Shown here: positions 31,818 through 40,812 of the stretch, in pieces
How the letters are laid out: each line of letters opens with the position of its first letter
How positions within the stretch are numbered: the stretch's first letter is position 1
Origin: Sphingobacterium sp. PCS056
Lineage (GTDB): Bacteria > Bacteroidota > Bacteroidia > Sphingobacteriales > Sphingobacteriaceae
Reading direction: 5' to 3'
Assembly (NCBI RefSeq): GCF_023273895.1
Contig: NZ_CP096883.1
Coordinates: 2,604,001-2,668,000, forward strand
DNA: 64,000 nt
Position numbers and translations under genes: made by a program
The notes under the pieces: model-generated
Told to the model about the DNA's origin: nothing
What the model saw: the letters and a program-made list of their open reading frames with translations, nothing else
The model's database searches: none

Positions 31818-32050
31818 CCTACTCTTATAGCAATGAAGTCTTTTGCTGCTTAACTTTTTTAATTTAATAAGATGATAATTTTGCATGTAATTTATGGAAT
31901 TGTTTGCTAATAAATAGTATTCAATTTTTCCTATTTCTTAAAAAGAGGAGTTCTGAAAATAAAAATACGAACGAAGATCTATTACATCTGAAAGCAGATT
32001 GATAGGAAATTTCTGCTCCATGTACATTCGATACTCAATAGTAGTTATAA

Positions 32051-32125
32051 GCGGGAAAAGGGGCAGCATGGATTGTAGCAGGTAGTATATTTGCAGCAGG
32101 TGTTTATGTGGGAGTAATTGAATAA
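32051..32125 (+). pseudogene. leaderless remnant of a bacteriocin-like core
   Basis: Directly after a TAA, the frame reads AGKGAAWIVAGSIFAAGVYV then GVIE and stop, a Gly/Ala/Val-rich helix with a GxxxG motif (GVYVG) like the cores at 18596, 30320 and 30506. No start codon or leader remains in frame. At 32232-32290 a frameshifted leader-like relic (MNLSGSDQEKII, then DLDAG in another frame) may be part of the same decayed set. Confidence 0.5.
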
Positions 32126-32659
32126 TTTTAAATTGGTTTATATGTATTCGTCGGGATTATTTTATTCGAAATCGGCAAATTTGTTGCTCATATTTTTAAA
32201 ATAGGTATTTCTTTGAAAATAGAAATAAACATGAATCTTAGCGGCTCTGACCAAGAGAAAATTATTTGATCTTGATGCCGGATAAGTATAGAATTGGTCG
32301 AGTAGCAATTGCCGTTACTCGACTAATTTGTTTTGAGGAATTAATACATGATATTGAGATAGGTGCTTCTTTACAGTAAAAAAGCATTATGGAAATCCGT
32401 TTTCTGCATCTTATCTGAAGAAAGATAAGGTGGAGCAGATCAATGATATGGTGACACTGATGGTGGTCGACGAATCACTTATTCAACAGATATTGATCTT
32501 TTTAATAAATTGATCGATATTCACTCGAACGACAATGGGAAAGGTATCTGAACATCATCAGCATTTTAGATTTCCAAATCGTTTACTCATTTTTTGTAAC
32601 TGTTTAATTAATCATATATGTTTGGTAAAGTCACGTTGAGAAATGTGGCTTTATTTATT
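32126..32659. other. debris between peptide island and next gene
   Basis: No intact gene. The stretch 32376-32513 reads VKKHYGNPFSASYLKKDKVE, then QINDMVTLMVVDESLIQQ and on to a stop in one frame; it looks like the end of a real protein but has no start and no recognised family. The rest is AT-rich without clear signals. Confidence 0.45.
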
Positions 32660-33991
32660 TTAATCGCTTCTGTACTTTTTTAGGATACTCGCTTCTGTAT
32701 GGTTTTCACCGGCATAGAGTAAGATAACATAGTGAGGTGTCGGTTTTATAGAGTCTCGTAGTGCTGGAGGATGGTGGGCTGTTGAATGGCCTGCTATAAT
32801 ACTAGCAGTCGATTTAGGATCTGAAATCCGATTGCTACCAGTTGCAGCTGAGGTCTGGGGAGGTGCTATTATTTTTTTTAAATAACTGAATTCACCTTGG
32901 TCAAGGAAAGGAATTTCTTGCTGCTTATCATAAGAGGGGTAGTCAGAAGTCACATACTGGACTTCAATCCAACACATGCGCAGCTTTGATGTTAAAAAAT
33001 ATGTGGTTATGCATAGTAAAATCATACATAATGTAAATCCCAATAGATAACAAAGATGTTTCCATTGGAAATTAAGACTTATGGTATTACTTTTTTTTTC
33101 CTTTGCTGCAATAGGGGTTCTGATCATGAAGAAACTATCCTGAGGGAATATCCAATCTTCTTTTGGATATATGTTGGATGATGATCGTGTCTTTTTTTGA
33201 TGAAGACCAGAGCTACTATTTTTGTTCGATCCTTCTTTTTTTGTATATAATACATGTTGCTGTATTCCAGTCCATCTATTTTCTAACCTTTTTTCTTTCT
33301 TTATTTCGGCAAAGATTTCTTCTCCTCTATATCTATTTTTAAAGTGTGTTTTGGAATGTTGATTTTTAAAATTGGAATTTTCGATTAGGCTATCTTGAAT
33401 GCCCTTTTCTTTACTCTTGTTACCTGCACCTTCTTTACTCTGTTTTTCGTCAAGATGTTGTTGAATGTCCTGATTCTCATCTATACGATTGTCGATTCCG
33501 ACCATTCCACTCTCCTTCATACCAACTTGTTGACACCCTATTCCTTCATATTTTCCCTCTGTTTTAATTTTAATATTCTGGTTTTCTATATGTTCTAGAT
33601 GTTTTGGAAGAACTGTTTTTTTTTGATGACGTAATTGACGCCATTTATGAAATGGTCTTGACGAAAATTGGATCAGTATAGCCAATAGTTTGACAATATT
33701 TTCATCTGGATTGCTTGTCTTGGCCATCATAAAGTTCTTGAGTGGCTTCAATTTATCCAATTCAAAACGACGAATGCCCGTTTCAAGATCAGCATACTTA
33801 TTCGTAGGATTAAAGAAATCTTGAAATACTTGGATATCTTCTTTCGACAATCCATTTGCATACAATTTGAGGCTTAAATTTCTCAAATTGCCTGGCGTCG
33901 GATGCTCTAATCGAGTATCCAATTCATGTCGCAATAGCATGTCTCTATAGGTTCCAATAACCTCTTTTTTAAATTCTTCAAATTCAAACAT
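32660..33991 (-). CDS. hypothetical single-pass membrane protein (443 aa)
   Basis: Not recognised. Residues 1-120 are helical (FKKEVIGTYRDMLLRHELDT, LRNLSLKLYANGLSKEDIQV, FQDFFNPTNKYADLETG). Residues 125-310 are a low-complexity, Lys/Glu/Asn/Gln-rich linker with very skewed composition. One TM segment lies at about 330-350 (LCYLLGFTLCMILLCITTYF), followed by about 90 residues. The layout, cytoplasmic helical domain, disordered linker, one TM, outer domain, resembles membrane-tethered anti-sigma-like or regulatory proteins, but no such motif is visible. Convergent to the peptide island, divergent from the structured region at 34.2 kb. Confidence 0.6.
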   Translation of the reverse strand: MFEFEEFKKEVIGTYRDMLLRHELDTRLEHPTPGNLRNLSLKLYANGLSKEDIQVFQDFFNPTNKYADLETGIRRFELDKLKPLKNFMMAKTSNPDENIVKLLAILIQFSSRPFHKWRQLRHQKKTVLPKHLEHIENQNIKIKTEGKYEGIGCQQVGMKESGMVGIDNRIDENQDIQQHLDEKQSKEGAGNKSKEKGIQDSLIENSNFKNQHSKTHFKNRYRGEEIFAEIKKEKRLENRWTGIQQHVLYTKKEGSNKNSSSGLHQKKTRSSSNIYPKEDWIFPQDSFFMIRTPIAAKEKKSNTISLNFQWKHLCYLLGFTLCMILLCITTYFLTSKLRMCWIEVQYVTSDYPSYDKQQEIPFLDQGEFSYLKKIIAPPQTSAATGSNRISDPKSTASIIAGHSTAHHPPALRDSIKPTPHYVILLYAGENHTEASILKKYRSD

Positions 33992-34159
33992 TGTTCAAAA
34001 TTAAACCAACGATATGGTCTGATTTTACGGTTTTCCGTAAAATTCAAGATCATTTATGAGCTTTTTACACATGGAATAATCGGAATTTTTGGAATAGTTG
34101 CGGAATATGTGGAAATATTGGAATTACCTGATAATTAGAATTTTAAGTGCTATAAATTT

Positions 34160-34365
34160 GATTTCGAAATCAGTTGATCGATCAACTAGTCCTTTCTAGG
34201 AAAGTGACGAATAGATTTTGAACGAGTACCTATTGCGGTAGTTTTTAACCGGTTTGGGAAGCAGTTAACAGCTCCCGCGATAGCCACTCACAGACTTCCC
34301 AAAAAATTCAGAAGGCCTTCTGAAAACATTGTAGTAACCCCGAGCACGAAGCTCGCGGGACTACC
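34160..34365 (+). ncRNA. highly structured intergenic stretch, possible RNA
   Basis: Contains two abutting perfect palindromes, GATTTCGAAATC (34160-34171) and AGTTGATCGATCAACT (34172-34187); a stem TTTGGGAAG / CTTCCCAAA closing a 30-odd-base arm (about 34254-34303); an 18-base perfect palindrome TTCAGAAGGCCTTCTGAA (34307-34324); and a hairpin GTAGT..CCC.CGAGC / GCTCG.GGG.ACTAC around 34331-34365. In addition TCCCGCGA (34273-34280) can pair with TCGCGGGA (34353-34360), an alternative fold. It is also more GC-rich than its surroundings. It matches no RNA family I recognise; it may be an attenuator for the small ORF at 34394 or a mobile hairpin element. Confidence 0.4.
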
Positions 34366-34393
34366 AGGTTTTTGACTTTTAATTTTTTGAAAC

Positions 34394-34546
34394 ATGTGGT
34401 ATTTCATTTTAGCCCTTTTATTTGGAAATCCTTCCAATAGCAATACAAGTAACGACCAAACAATGTATAGTATACAGACGGACGATAATGACGGTGATGG
34501 AACGGATCATGGAGGTGTAACTATCCCTATTCGTCCAGGAAAATAG
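34394..34546 (+). CDS. small protein (50 aa) after the structured region
   Basis: 50 residues: a hydrophobic start (MWYFILALLFGN) and an Asp/Gly/Thr-rich rest (MYSIQTDDNDGDGTDHGGVT then IPIRPGK). It looks exported or membrane-anchored with an acidic DxDGDG segment that could bind Ca2+. It lies 30 bases after the hairpin cluster and 20 bases before a good terminator, which supports a real transcript. The sensor-kinase genes follow on the same strand, so it may be their signal or a secreted partner; this is speculative. Confidence 0.5.
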   Translation: MWYFILALLFGNPSNSNTSNDQTMYSIQTDDNDGDGTDHGGVTIPIRPGK

Positions 34547-34565
34547 AAATGTATAATTACAAGAT

Positions 34566-34604
34566 AAAAAGAAGTTTTCTCAATTTTAGAGAGAGCTTCT
34601 TTTT
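34566..34604 (+). terminator. terminator after the 50-aa gene
   Basis: Stem AAAAAGAAG / CTTCTTTTT extended inward by TTTCTC / GAGAGA-like pairing, ending in a T-run, about 20 bases after the stop. Confidence 0.8.
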
Positions 34605-34752
34605 TATAAAATATAAAGAATTATTTGAATCATGTTATAATTTTATAGTGTAATATAAGAGTCTGGATTTTTGTATTTACTTATTTTGTTTTTAACAAGT
34701 TGGTTGTTTTTGAAGTAAAAATTCGATATTTTAGTACAAAATAGCTACCTTA

Positions 34753-36438
34753 TTGAAACGCTTTAGTTTATATTTATACCTCATCATTTTTATTTCTTGT
34801 AGGCAAGAGCCTCTTCAAAAGGAGATGCCTATTGATAACTCTGCTTATGATAAAGCTTTTGAATATTTGGAGAATGGACATGCAGATAGTTCGTTTTATT
34901 ATTTTAATGCAGCAAAACAAGTATTTTTAGAGCAGGGCGATAGTTTGCATGTTGCAAAGTGTCTAATTAATATGGCCATTACACAGCACGAAAAGGCTGA
35001 TTATTTTGGTGCACAGGAAACAGCATTACAGGCAATCCCTTTTCTTGACGAACACAAAACTGAGCATCATACTTTCTTGAGTATGAATTACAATGTGCTG
35101 GGACTTGCTAGCTTTTATCTTAAAGATTATCCGCGGTCTATTTTTTTTTATGAACAGGCAATCAAATATTCTGATAATTCAGAAAACACATTGGCTTATC
35201 GCAATAATTTAGCGGTTAGTCTCATGGATAGTAAAGAATTTACCGAGGCTCAAGCAATTTACGCTAGTATATTAAAGAAAACGAATAAAAATTCTATCGA
35301 ATATGCTCGGATTCTTGCTAATCTTGCACGTATAAAATGGAAACAAGATCCAACTTACCCGGCTGTTCATGAATTTTTAATCTCATTAAGAATCAGAGAA
35401 AAAGAAAAGGATTTTTGGGGTCAAAATGCTAGTTTGGCATATCTTACGGAATATTATGAGTTTAGTAAATCAGATTCCGCTTTGTTTTTTGCTAAAAAAT
35501 GGTACAATATAGCAAAAAGGATAGAAAGCCCACATGATCAAATTAAAGCATTGAAAAAATTAATTAAATTGAGTCCTAATAACTCATCAAAATACTATTT
35601 CCAGACCTATAATGTGCTGAATGATAGCATACAGGAAGCTCGTCTTACTGCAAAAAATCAGTTTACCATGATTCGCTATGAGGTTGAAAAGAATAAGGCA
35701 GATAATCTAAGTCTTCAAAAAGATAATGCCGAGAAAGCTTATAATATCAGCCGTCAACGTATCTGGATCGGTGCTGTTTCTGTATTATGTTTAATACTAG
35801 TTGTAGGAGGGGGATTTTGGTACAAAAGACGTAAAGAGCGACTTCAGCTGGAAGCTCAAAATAGAATCAAAGCCAATCAGCTTAATATCTCCAGGAAAAT
35901 TCATGATGTGGTGGCCAATGGACTGTATCGGGTAATGACGGAGATTGAAAATAGGGAGGATATCGATCGGGATGGTATACTCGATCGATTGGAAATGATG
36001 TACGAGAAATCACGTGATATTTCGTACGAAACCGAAGAAAAAAAACCGGAAGAACAGGATTATCATACCCAAATCGCAGAATTGCTTAAATCTTTTGTGA
36101 CCGAAAACCGCAAAGTGATTATCGCGGGTAATGATGCTGAACAATGGACGCGCACCCATGCCGATACCAAAGAACAGATCCATCATATCCTTCAGGAATT
36201 GATGGTGAATATGCGCAAGCATAGTCAAGCAACAAATGTGGTCATACGCTTTGATTGGGATGCTGATGTATTACGTATTTATTACAGCGATAATGGAATC
36301 GGTATGCCAAAATCGTGCGCGATAGGAAATGGTCTAACAAGTATTGGAAATCGTATTGCAAGTTTAAACGGTCAGATTAACTTTGTAAATCAAGCAGAAA
36401 AGGGATTTAAAATTGAAGTTTCGATACCTATTCTTTAA
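34753..36438 (+). CDS. TPR sensor histidine kinase, tandem copy 1
   Basis: 561 residues from TTG 34753, the only start that gives a lipobox-like signal (YLIIFISC, Cys about residue 16); all three copies share it. Residues about 30-290 are TPR helices. One TM (IWIGAVSVLCLILVVGGGFW, about 338) precedes a NarL-system-type kinase: histidine about 384 in KIHDVVANGLYRVMTEIE, N-box ILQELMVNMRKHSQ and G-box YSDNGIGM, GNGLTSIGNRI. It would sense through periplasmic TPRs and phosphorylate the response regulator at 40056-40721. Two more copies follow. Confidence 0.88.
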   Translation: MKRFSLYLYLIIFISCRQEPLQKEMPIDNSAYDKAFEYLENGHADSSFYYFNAAKQVFLEQGDSLHVAKCLINMAITQHEKADYFGAQETALQAIPFLDEHKTEHHTFLSMNYNVLGLASFYLKDYPRSIFFYEQAIKYSDNSENTLAYRNNLAVSLMDSKEFTEAQAIYASILKKTNKNSIEYARILANLARIKWKQDPTYPAVHEFLISLRIREKEKDFWGQNASLAYLTEYYEFSKSDSALFFAKKWYNIAKRIESPHDQIKALKKLIKLSPNNSSKYYFQTYNVLNDSIQEARLTAKNQFTMIRYEVEKNKADNLSLQKDNAEKAYNISRQRIWIGAVSVLCLILVVGGGFWYKRRKERLQLEAQNRIKANQLNISRKIHDVVANGLYRVMTEIENREDIDRDGILDRLEMMYEKSRDISYETEEKKPEEQDYHTQIAELLKSFVTENRKVIIAGNDAEQWTRTHADTKEQIHHILQELMVNMRKHSQATNVVIRFDWDADVLRIYYSDNGIGMPKSCAIGNGLTSIGNRIASLNGQINFVNQAEKGFKIEVSIPIL

Positions 36439-36543
36439 TTTATAATCCATTCAAAATATGATGAAGGCACTTTTTCTATTTTTGTAAGATGTTGGTTTTA
36501 ATATGAAAAAATCAATACTTTCGAAAAAAAAATAGCTACTTTA

Positions 36544-38229
36544 TTGAAACGCTTTAGTTTATATTTATACCTCATCTTTATTATTTCTTGTAGGCAACAG
36601 CCTCTTCAAAAGGAGATGCCTATCGATAACCCTGCTTATGACAAAGCTTTTGAATATTTGGAGAATGGACATGCAGATAGTTCGTTTTATTATTTTAATG
36701 CTGCTAAACAGTTTTTTTTAGAACAGGGTGATAGTTTGTTTGTCGCAAAGTGTCTAATTAATATGTCCATCACACAGCATGAAAAAGCTGATTATTTTGG
36801 GGCACAGGAAACAGCATTGCAGGCAATTCCTTTTCTAAATGAAAACAAAACCGAGCATCATGCTTTCTTGAGCATGAATTACAATGCACTTGGAATGGCT
36901 ACAGATGATATAAAAGATTATCCACGTGCTATTTCTTTTTATGAACAGGCAATCAAATATTCGAATGATCCGCAAAACACATTGGTTTATCGCAATAATT
37001 TAGCATTTAGTCTTCTTAATAATAAAAAATTAGAAGAAGCTCAACAAATTTACACTGACATTATACAGGGAACCCATAAAAGCCCTGCTGAATACGCACG
37101 TGTATTAGCAAATCTTGCACGCATTAAATGGCAACAAGATCCAACTTATCCGGCTATTCATGAATATTTGATATCATTAAAAATCAGAAAACAAGAAAAA
37201 GATTTTTGGGGCCAAAATGCAAGTCTAGCTTTTATTACAGATTATTACGAAAAGCAAAATCCGGATTCAGCTCTTATTTTTGCCAAAAGAAGGTATGCTA
37301 TCGCTAAAACAATAAAAAGTCCGAATGATCAAATTCTGGCATTGAAAAAATTAATTAAATTAAGTCCCAGTGATTCTTCAAAATACTATTTTGAGATTTA
37401 TAATAGCCTAAACGACAGTCTACAGCAAGCACGGATTGCTGCTAAAAATCAGTTTACGATGATCCGTTATGAAGTGGAAAAGAATAAGGCAGAAAATCTA
37501 ATTCTTCAAAAAGATAATGCCGATAAAGCTTATAATATCAGTCGCCAGCGTATGTGGACGGCAGGAATTTCCATATTTTCTGTGGTGGTGATTATTGGAG
37601 GAACATTTTGGTACAAAAGACGTCAGGAGCGACTTCAGCTGGAAGCTCAAAATAGAATCAAAGCCAATCAACTTAATATCTCCAGAAAAATTCATGATGT
37701 GGTGTCCAATGGATTGTATCGGGTAATGACGGAGATTGAAAATAGGGAGAATATCGATCGGGATGGTATAATCGACCGATTAGAAATGATGTACGAGAAA
37801 TCACGTGATATTTCGTACGAAACCGAAGTAACGAAACCAGAACAACAGGATTATCATATCCAGATTGCTGAATTGCTTAAATCTTTTGTGACCGAAAACC
37901 GGAAAGTGATTATCGCAGGTAATGATGCCGAACAATGGGCGCGCATCCATGTCGATATCAAAGAGCAGATCACTTGTATATTACAAGAGTTGATGGTAAA
38001 TATGCGCAAACATAGTCAAGCAACAAATGTGATCATTCGCTTTGATTGGGATGTTGATGTATTACGTATTTATTACAGCGATAATGGAGTTGGAATGTCC
38101 GAATCGCAAGTAGACGGAAATGGTTTAAGGAGTATTGGTAATCGTATTGAACGTTTAAATGGTAGTATTACCTTTATAAATCAAGAAGAAAAGGGGGTGA
38201 ACATTGAAGTTTTAATGTCTATTCTTTAG
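36544..38229 (+). CDS. TPR sensor histidine kinase, tandem copy 2
   Basis: 561 residues, colinear without gaps with copies 1 and 3. Start TTG 36544, preceded by the same leader (ATAGCTACTTTATTGAAACG) as copy 1. Kinase motifs are complete (KIHDVVSNGLYRVMTEIE, LQELMVNMRKHSQ, YSDNGVGM), so it should be active. The cytoplasmic kinase half is almost unchanged between copies, whereas the TPR sensor half carries most substitutions (for example NALGMATDDIKDYPRAISFY against NVLGLASFYLKDYPRSIFFY). This points to diversified sensing with common output. Confidence 0.88.
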   Translation: MKRFSLYLYLIFIISCRQQPLQKEMPIDNPAYDKAFEYLENGHADSSFYYFNAAKQFFLEQGDSLFVAKCLINMSITQHEKADYFGAQETALQAIPFLNENKTEHHAFLSMNYNALGMATDDIKDYPRAISFYEQAIKYSNDPQNTLVYRNNLAFSLLNNKKLEEAQQIYTDIIQGTHKSPAEYARVLANLARIKWQQDPTYPAIHEYLISLKIRKQEKDFWGQNASLAFITDYYEKQNPDSALIFAKRRYAIAKTIKSPNDQILALKKLIKLSPSDSSKYYFEIYNSLNDSLQQARIAAKNQFTMIRYEVEKNKAENLILQKDNADKAYNISRQRMWTAGISIFSVVVIIGGTFWYKRRQERLQLEAQNRIKANQLNISRKIHDVVSNGLYRVMTEIENRENIDRDGIIDRLEMMYEKSRDISYETEVTKPEQQDYHIQIAELLKSFVTENRKVIIAGNDAEQWARIHVDIKEQITCILQELMVNMRKHSQATNVIIRFDWDVDVLRIYYSDNGVGMSESQVDGNGLRSIGNRIERLNGSITFINQEEKGVNIEVLMSIL

Positions 38230-38355
38230 ATTATAAGCCATTATATTTAAAATAAAAATAATAGCACAGTTACAAAACTTCGTTCTATTTTATTTTGGTT
38301 AACAGGTTGTTTATACTGGCAAAAATCAATACTTTCGAAAAAAATAGTTACTTTA

Positions 38356-40041
38356 TTGAAACGCTTTAGTGTATACTTATACTTAATAATTTTTATTTCT
38401 TGTAGGCAGGAGCCTCTTCAAAAAGAGATGCCTATTGATAACCCTGCTTATGAAAAAGCTTTCGAATATGTCAATAGTGGAAATGCAGATAGTGCTTTTT
38501 ACTATTTTGATGCGGCAAAACTGGTGTTTTTAGAGCAGGGTGATAGTTTGCAAGTTGCAAAGTGTTTAATTAACATGGCCATCACTCAGAAAGAGAAGGG
38601 CGATTATTTTGGTTCACAGGAAACAGCACTGCAGGCAATCCTTTTTCTTGATGAGAAAAAACCTGAACATCAAACTATTCTCGGAATGAATTTCAATGCG
38701 CTTGGTCTTTCTACGGATGAACTTTATGATTACCCACGTGCTATTTTTTTTTATGAGCAGGCAATTAAATATTCGGATGATCCACAAAATACAATGGTCT
38801 ATCGTAATAATTTAGCGAATGCCTATCTCTATAATAAAGAGTATGAAAAAGCGCGTAAAATATTTGATAATATCCTCCATGGTACGCATAAAAATCCAGT
38901 TGAATATGCACGTGTATTATCAAATCTGACAAGAGTCAAATGCAAGCAGGATTCAACATACGTTGCAATTCATGACTTTCAAAGAGCTTTACAGATCCGT
39001 GAGCATGAGCAGGATTTTCGTGGCCAAAATTCAAGTTTAGCACATATTACCGAATATTATGAAAAGCAAAATCCAGATTCGGCTTTAATATTTGCTAAAA
39101 GATGGTATGATATCGCTAAAAAAATAGAAAGTCCTGATGATCAAATTAGGGCTTTAAAAACATTAATAAAATTAAGTCCCAGCGATTCTTCGAAATATTA
39201 TTTTAGTATTTATAATAGCCTGAACGACAGTTTACAGCAAGCAAGACTTGTTGCTAAAAATCAGTTTACCATGATTCGGTATGAGGTTGAAAAAAATAAG
39301 GCGGATAATCTGAGTCTTCAAAAAGATAATGCCGATAAAGCTTATAATATCAGTCGCCAGCGTATGTATACGGCAGTAATTTCCATATTTTCTATTATTG
39401 TGATCATTTCGGGAATATTTTGGTATAAAAGACGTCAGGAGCGACTTCAATTGGAAGCTCAAAATAGAATCAAAGAAAATCAGCTTAATATCTCCAGGAA
39501 AATTCATGATGTGGTGTCCAATGGATTGTATCGGGTAATGATGGAGATTGAAAATAGGGAGGATATCGATCAGGATGGTATACTCGACCGATTAGAAATG
39601 ATGTACGAGAAATCACGTGATATCTCCTACGAAACCGAAGAAGCGAAATCTGAACAACAGGATTATCATATCCAGATTGCTGAATTGCTTAAATCTTTTG
39701 TGACCGAAAACCGGAAAGTGATTATCGCAGGTAATGATGCCGAACAATGGGCGCGCATCCATGTCGATACCAAAGAGCAGATCACTTGTATATTACAAGA
39801 GTTTATGGTAAATATGCGCAAACATAGTCAAGCAACAAATGTGATCATTCGCTTTGATTGGGATGTTGACTTATTACGTGTTTTTTACAGCGATAATGGA
39901 ATTGGCATGTCCGATTCGCAGGTCAAAGGCAACGGTCTTACTAGTACGGGAAACCGTATTTTCAATTTAAATGGCAAGATTACCTTTGTAACTCAAGCAG
40001 AAGAGGGATTAAAAATTGAAATTTCGATGCCTATTCTATAA
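38356..40041 (+). CDS. TPR sensor histidine kinase, tandem copy 3
   Basis: 561 residues, third colinear copy, start TTG 38356 after the conserved leader (ATAGTTACTTTATTGAAACG). Lipobox and TPR sensor half (FEYVNSGNADSAFYYFDAAK), one TM (ISIFSIIVIISGIFW), kinase with KIHDVVSNGLYRVMMEIE, LQEFMVNMRKHSQ (Leu to Phe in the N-box) and YSDNGIGM, then GNGLTSTGNRI (Ile to Thr). It lies 14 bases before the response regulator and is the copy most directly co-translated with it. All three probably feed the same regulator. Confidence 0.88.
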   Translation: MKRFSVYLYLIIFISCRQEPLQKEMPIDNPAYEKAFEYVNSGNADSAFYYFDAAKLVFLEQGDSLQVAKCLINMAITQKEKGDYFGSQETALQAILFLDEKKPEHQTILGMNFNALGLSTDELYDYPRAIFFYEQAIKYSDDPQNTMVYRNNLANAYLYNKEYEKARKIFDNILHGTHKNPVEYARVLSNLTRVKCKQDSTYVAIHDFQRALQIREHEQDFRGQNSSLAHITEYYEKQNPDSALIFAKRWYDIAKKIESPDDQIRALKTLIKLSPSDSSKYYFSIYNSLNDSLQQARLVAKNQFTMIRYEVEKNKADNLSLQKDNADKAYNISRQRMYTAVISIFSIIVIISGIFWYKRRQERLQLEAQNRIKENQLNISRKIHDVVSNGLYRVMMEIENREDIDQDGILDRLEMMYEKSRDISYETEEAKSEQQDYHIQIAELLKSFVTENRKVIIAGNDAEQWARIHVDTKEQITCILQEFMVNMRKHSQATNVIIRFDWDVDLLRVFYSDNGIGMSDSQVKGNGLTSTGNRIFNLNGKITFVTQAEEGLKIEISMPIL

Positions 40042-40055
40042 AAGATGTAAAATGT

Positions 40056-40721
40056 ATGTTTAAAAAAGTACTCATAGCCGAAGATCACGAAATAGCTAAT
40101 ATTTCGGTTCAAAAAACTCTTCAAGAACTTGGAATTCAAGAGGCTAAATATGTTTATTATTGTGATGATGCATGGACTTGGATTAAAAACGCGCTAAGAG
40201 ATGGTGAACCTTATGATCTTTTGATCACAGATCTTATTTTTGAAGCGGATCACAACCCTCAACGTTTAACGGGTGGTATTGAACTCATCCAGGCGGTCAA
40301 AGTTTTGCAGCCGAATTTGAAAATAATTGTTTTGTCTGCTGAAAGTCGCACTGCGGTCATTGATGAACTGTTTAAAAATCGAGCGATTAATGGCTATGTT
40401 CGTAAAGCAAGACGAGATGCACAATATCTCAAAGAGGCACTTCATGCTGCACAGCAGGATAAATCGTATCAATCTCCTGAAATTAAACAGTCGATTCGCG
40501 AAAAGAATTCTCACGAATTTAGTACCCTGGATATCCATATTATTTCGCTATTGTCACAAGGTGTTCGCCAAAAAGAAATCCCATTTTATTTGCAACAGCA
40601 ACAAGTCAAACCTTCGGGATTGAGCAGTGTGGAGAAGCGTCTCAGCTTGATGAAAGAAGTATTGGAGTTTTCAAAAAATGAACAGCTTATTGCTTATTCG
40701 AAAGATATCGGGCTGATCTAA
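40056..40721 (+). CDS. response regulator with C-terminal HTH
   Basis: 221 residues. REC domain 1-130: acidic pair in VLIAEDHEIAN, phospho-acceptor D59 in LLITDLIFEADHN, Ser in IIVLSAESRTAV and Lys in GYVRKARRD. The C-terminal 70 residues (FSTLDIHIISLLSQGVRQKE, SSVEKRLSLMKEVLEFSK) fit a divergent LuxR/GerE-like HTH. It is the only response regulator for three kinase copies upstream and ends before a bidirectional terminator. Target genes are unknown; the outer-membrane protein transcribed toward it is a candidate. Confidence 0.88.
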   Translation: MFKKVLIAEDHEIANISVQKTLQELGIQEAKYVYYCDDAWTWIKNALRDGEPYDLLITDLIFEADHNPQRLTGGIELIQAVKVLQPNLKIIVLSAESRTAVIDELFKNRAINGYVRKARRDAQYLKEALHAAQQDKSYQSPEIKQSIREKNSHEFSTLDIHIISLLSQGVRQKEIPFYLQQQQVKPSGLSSVEKRLSLMKEVLEFSKNEQLIAYSKDIGLI

Positions 40722-40736
40722 TGGATCGAACGTATG

Positions 40737-40787
40737 CCCATACAAAATTCTCCATCTCTTTGAATAGCATGGAGGATTTTATATGGG
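40737..40787. terminator. bidirectional terminator
   Basis: Long imperfect stem CCCATA.AAAAT.CTCCAT / ATGGAG.ATTTT.TATGGG between the convergent response regulator and beta-barrel genes. Confidence 0.75.
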
Positions 40788-40812
40788 TATTAAAAAGTTT
40801 GTTTGATCTGGA

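Noticed and set aside
34254..34365. tRNA or tmRNA gene
   Set aside because: No cloverleaf with T-loop or CCA end could be drawn; the hairpins do not fit these RNAs.
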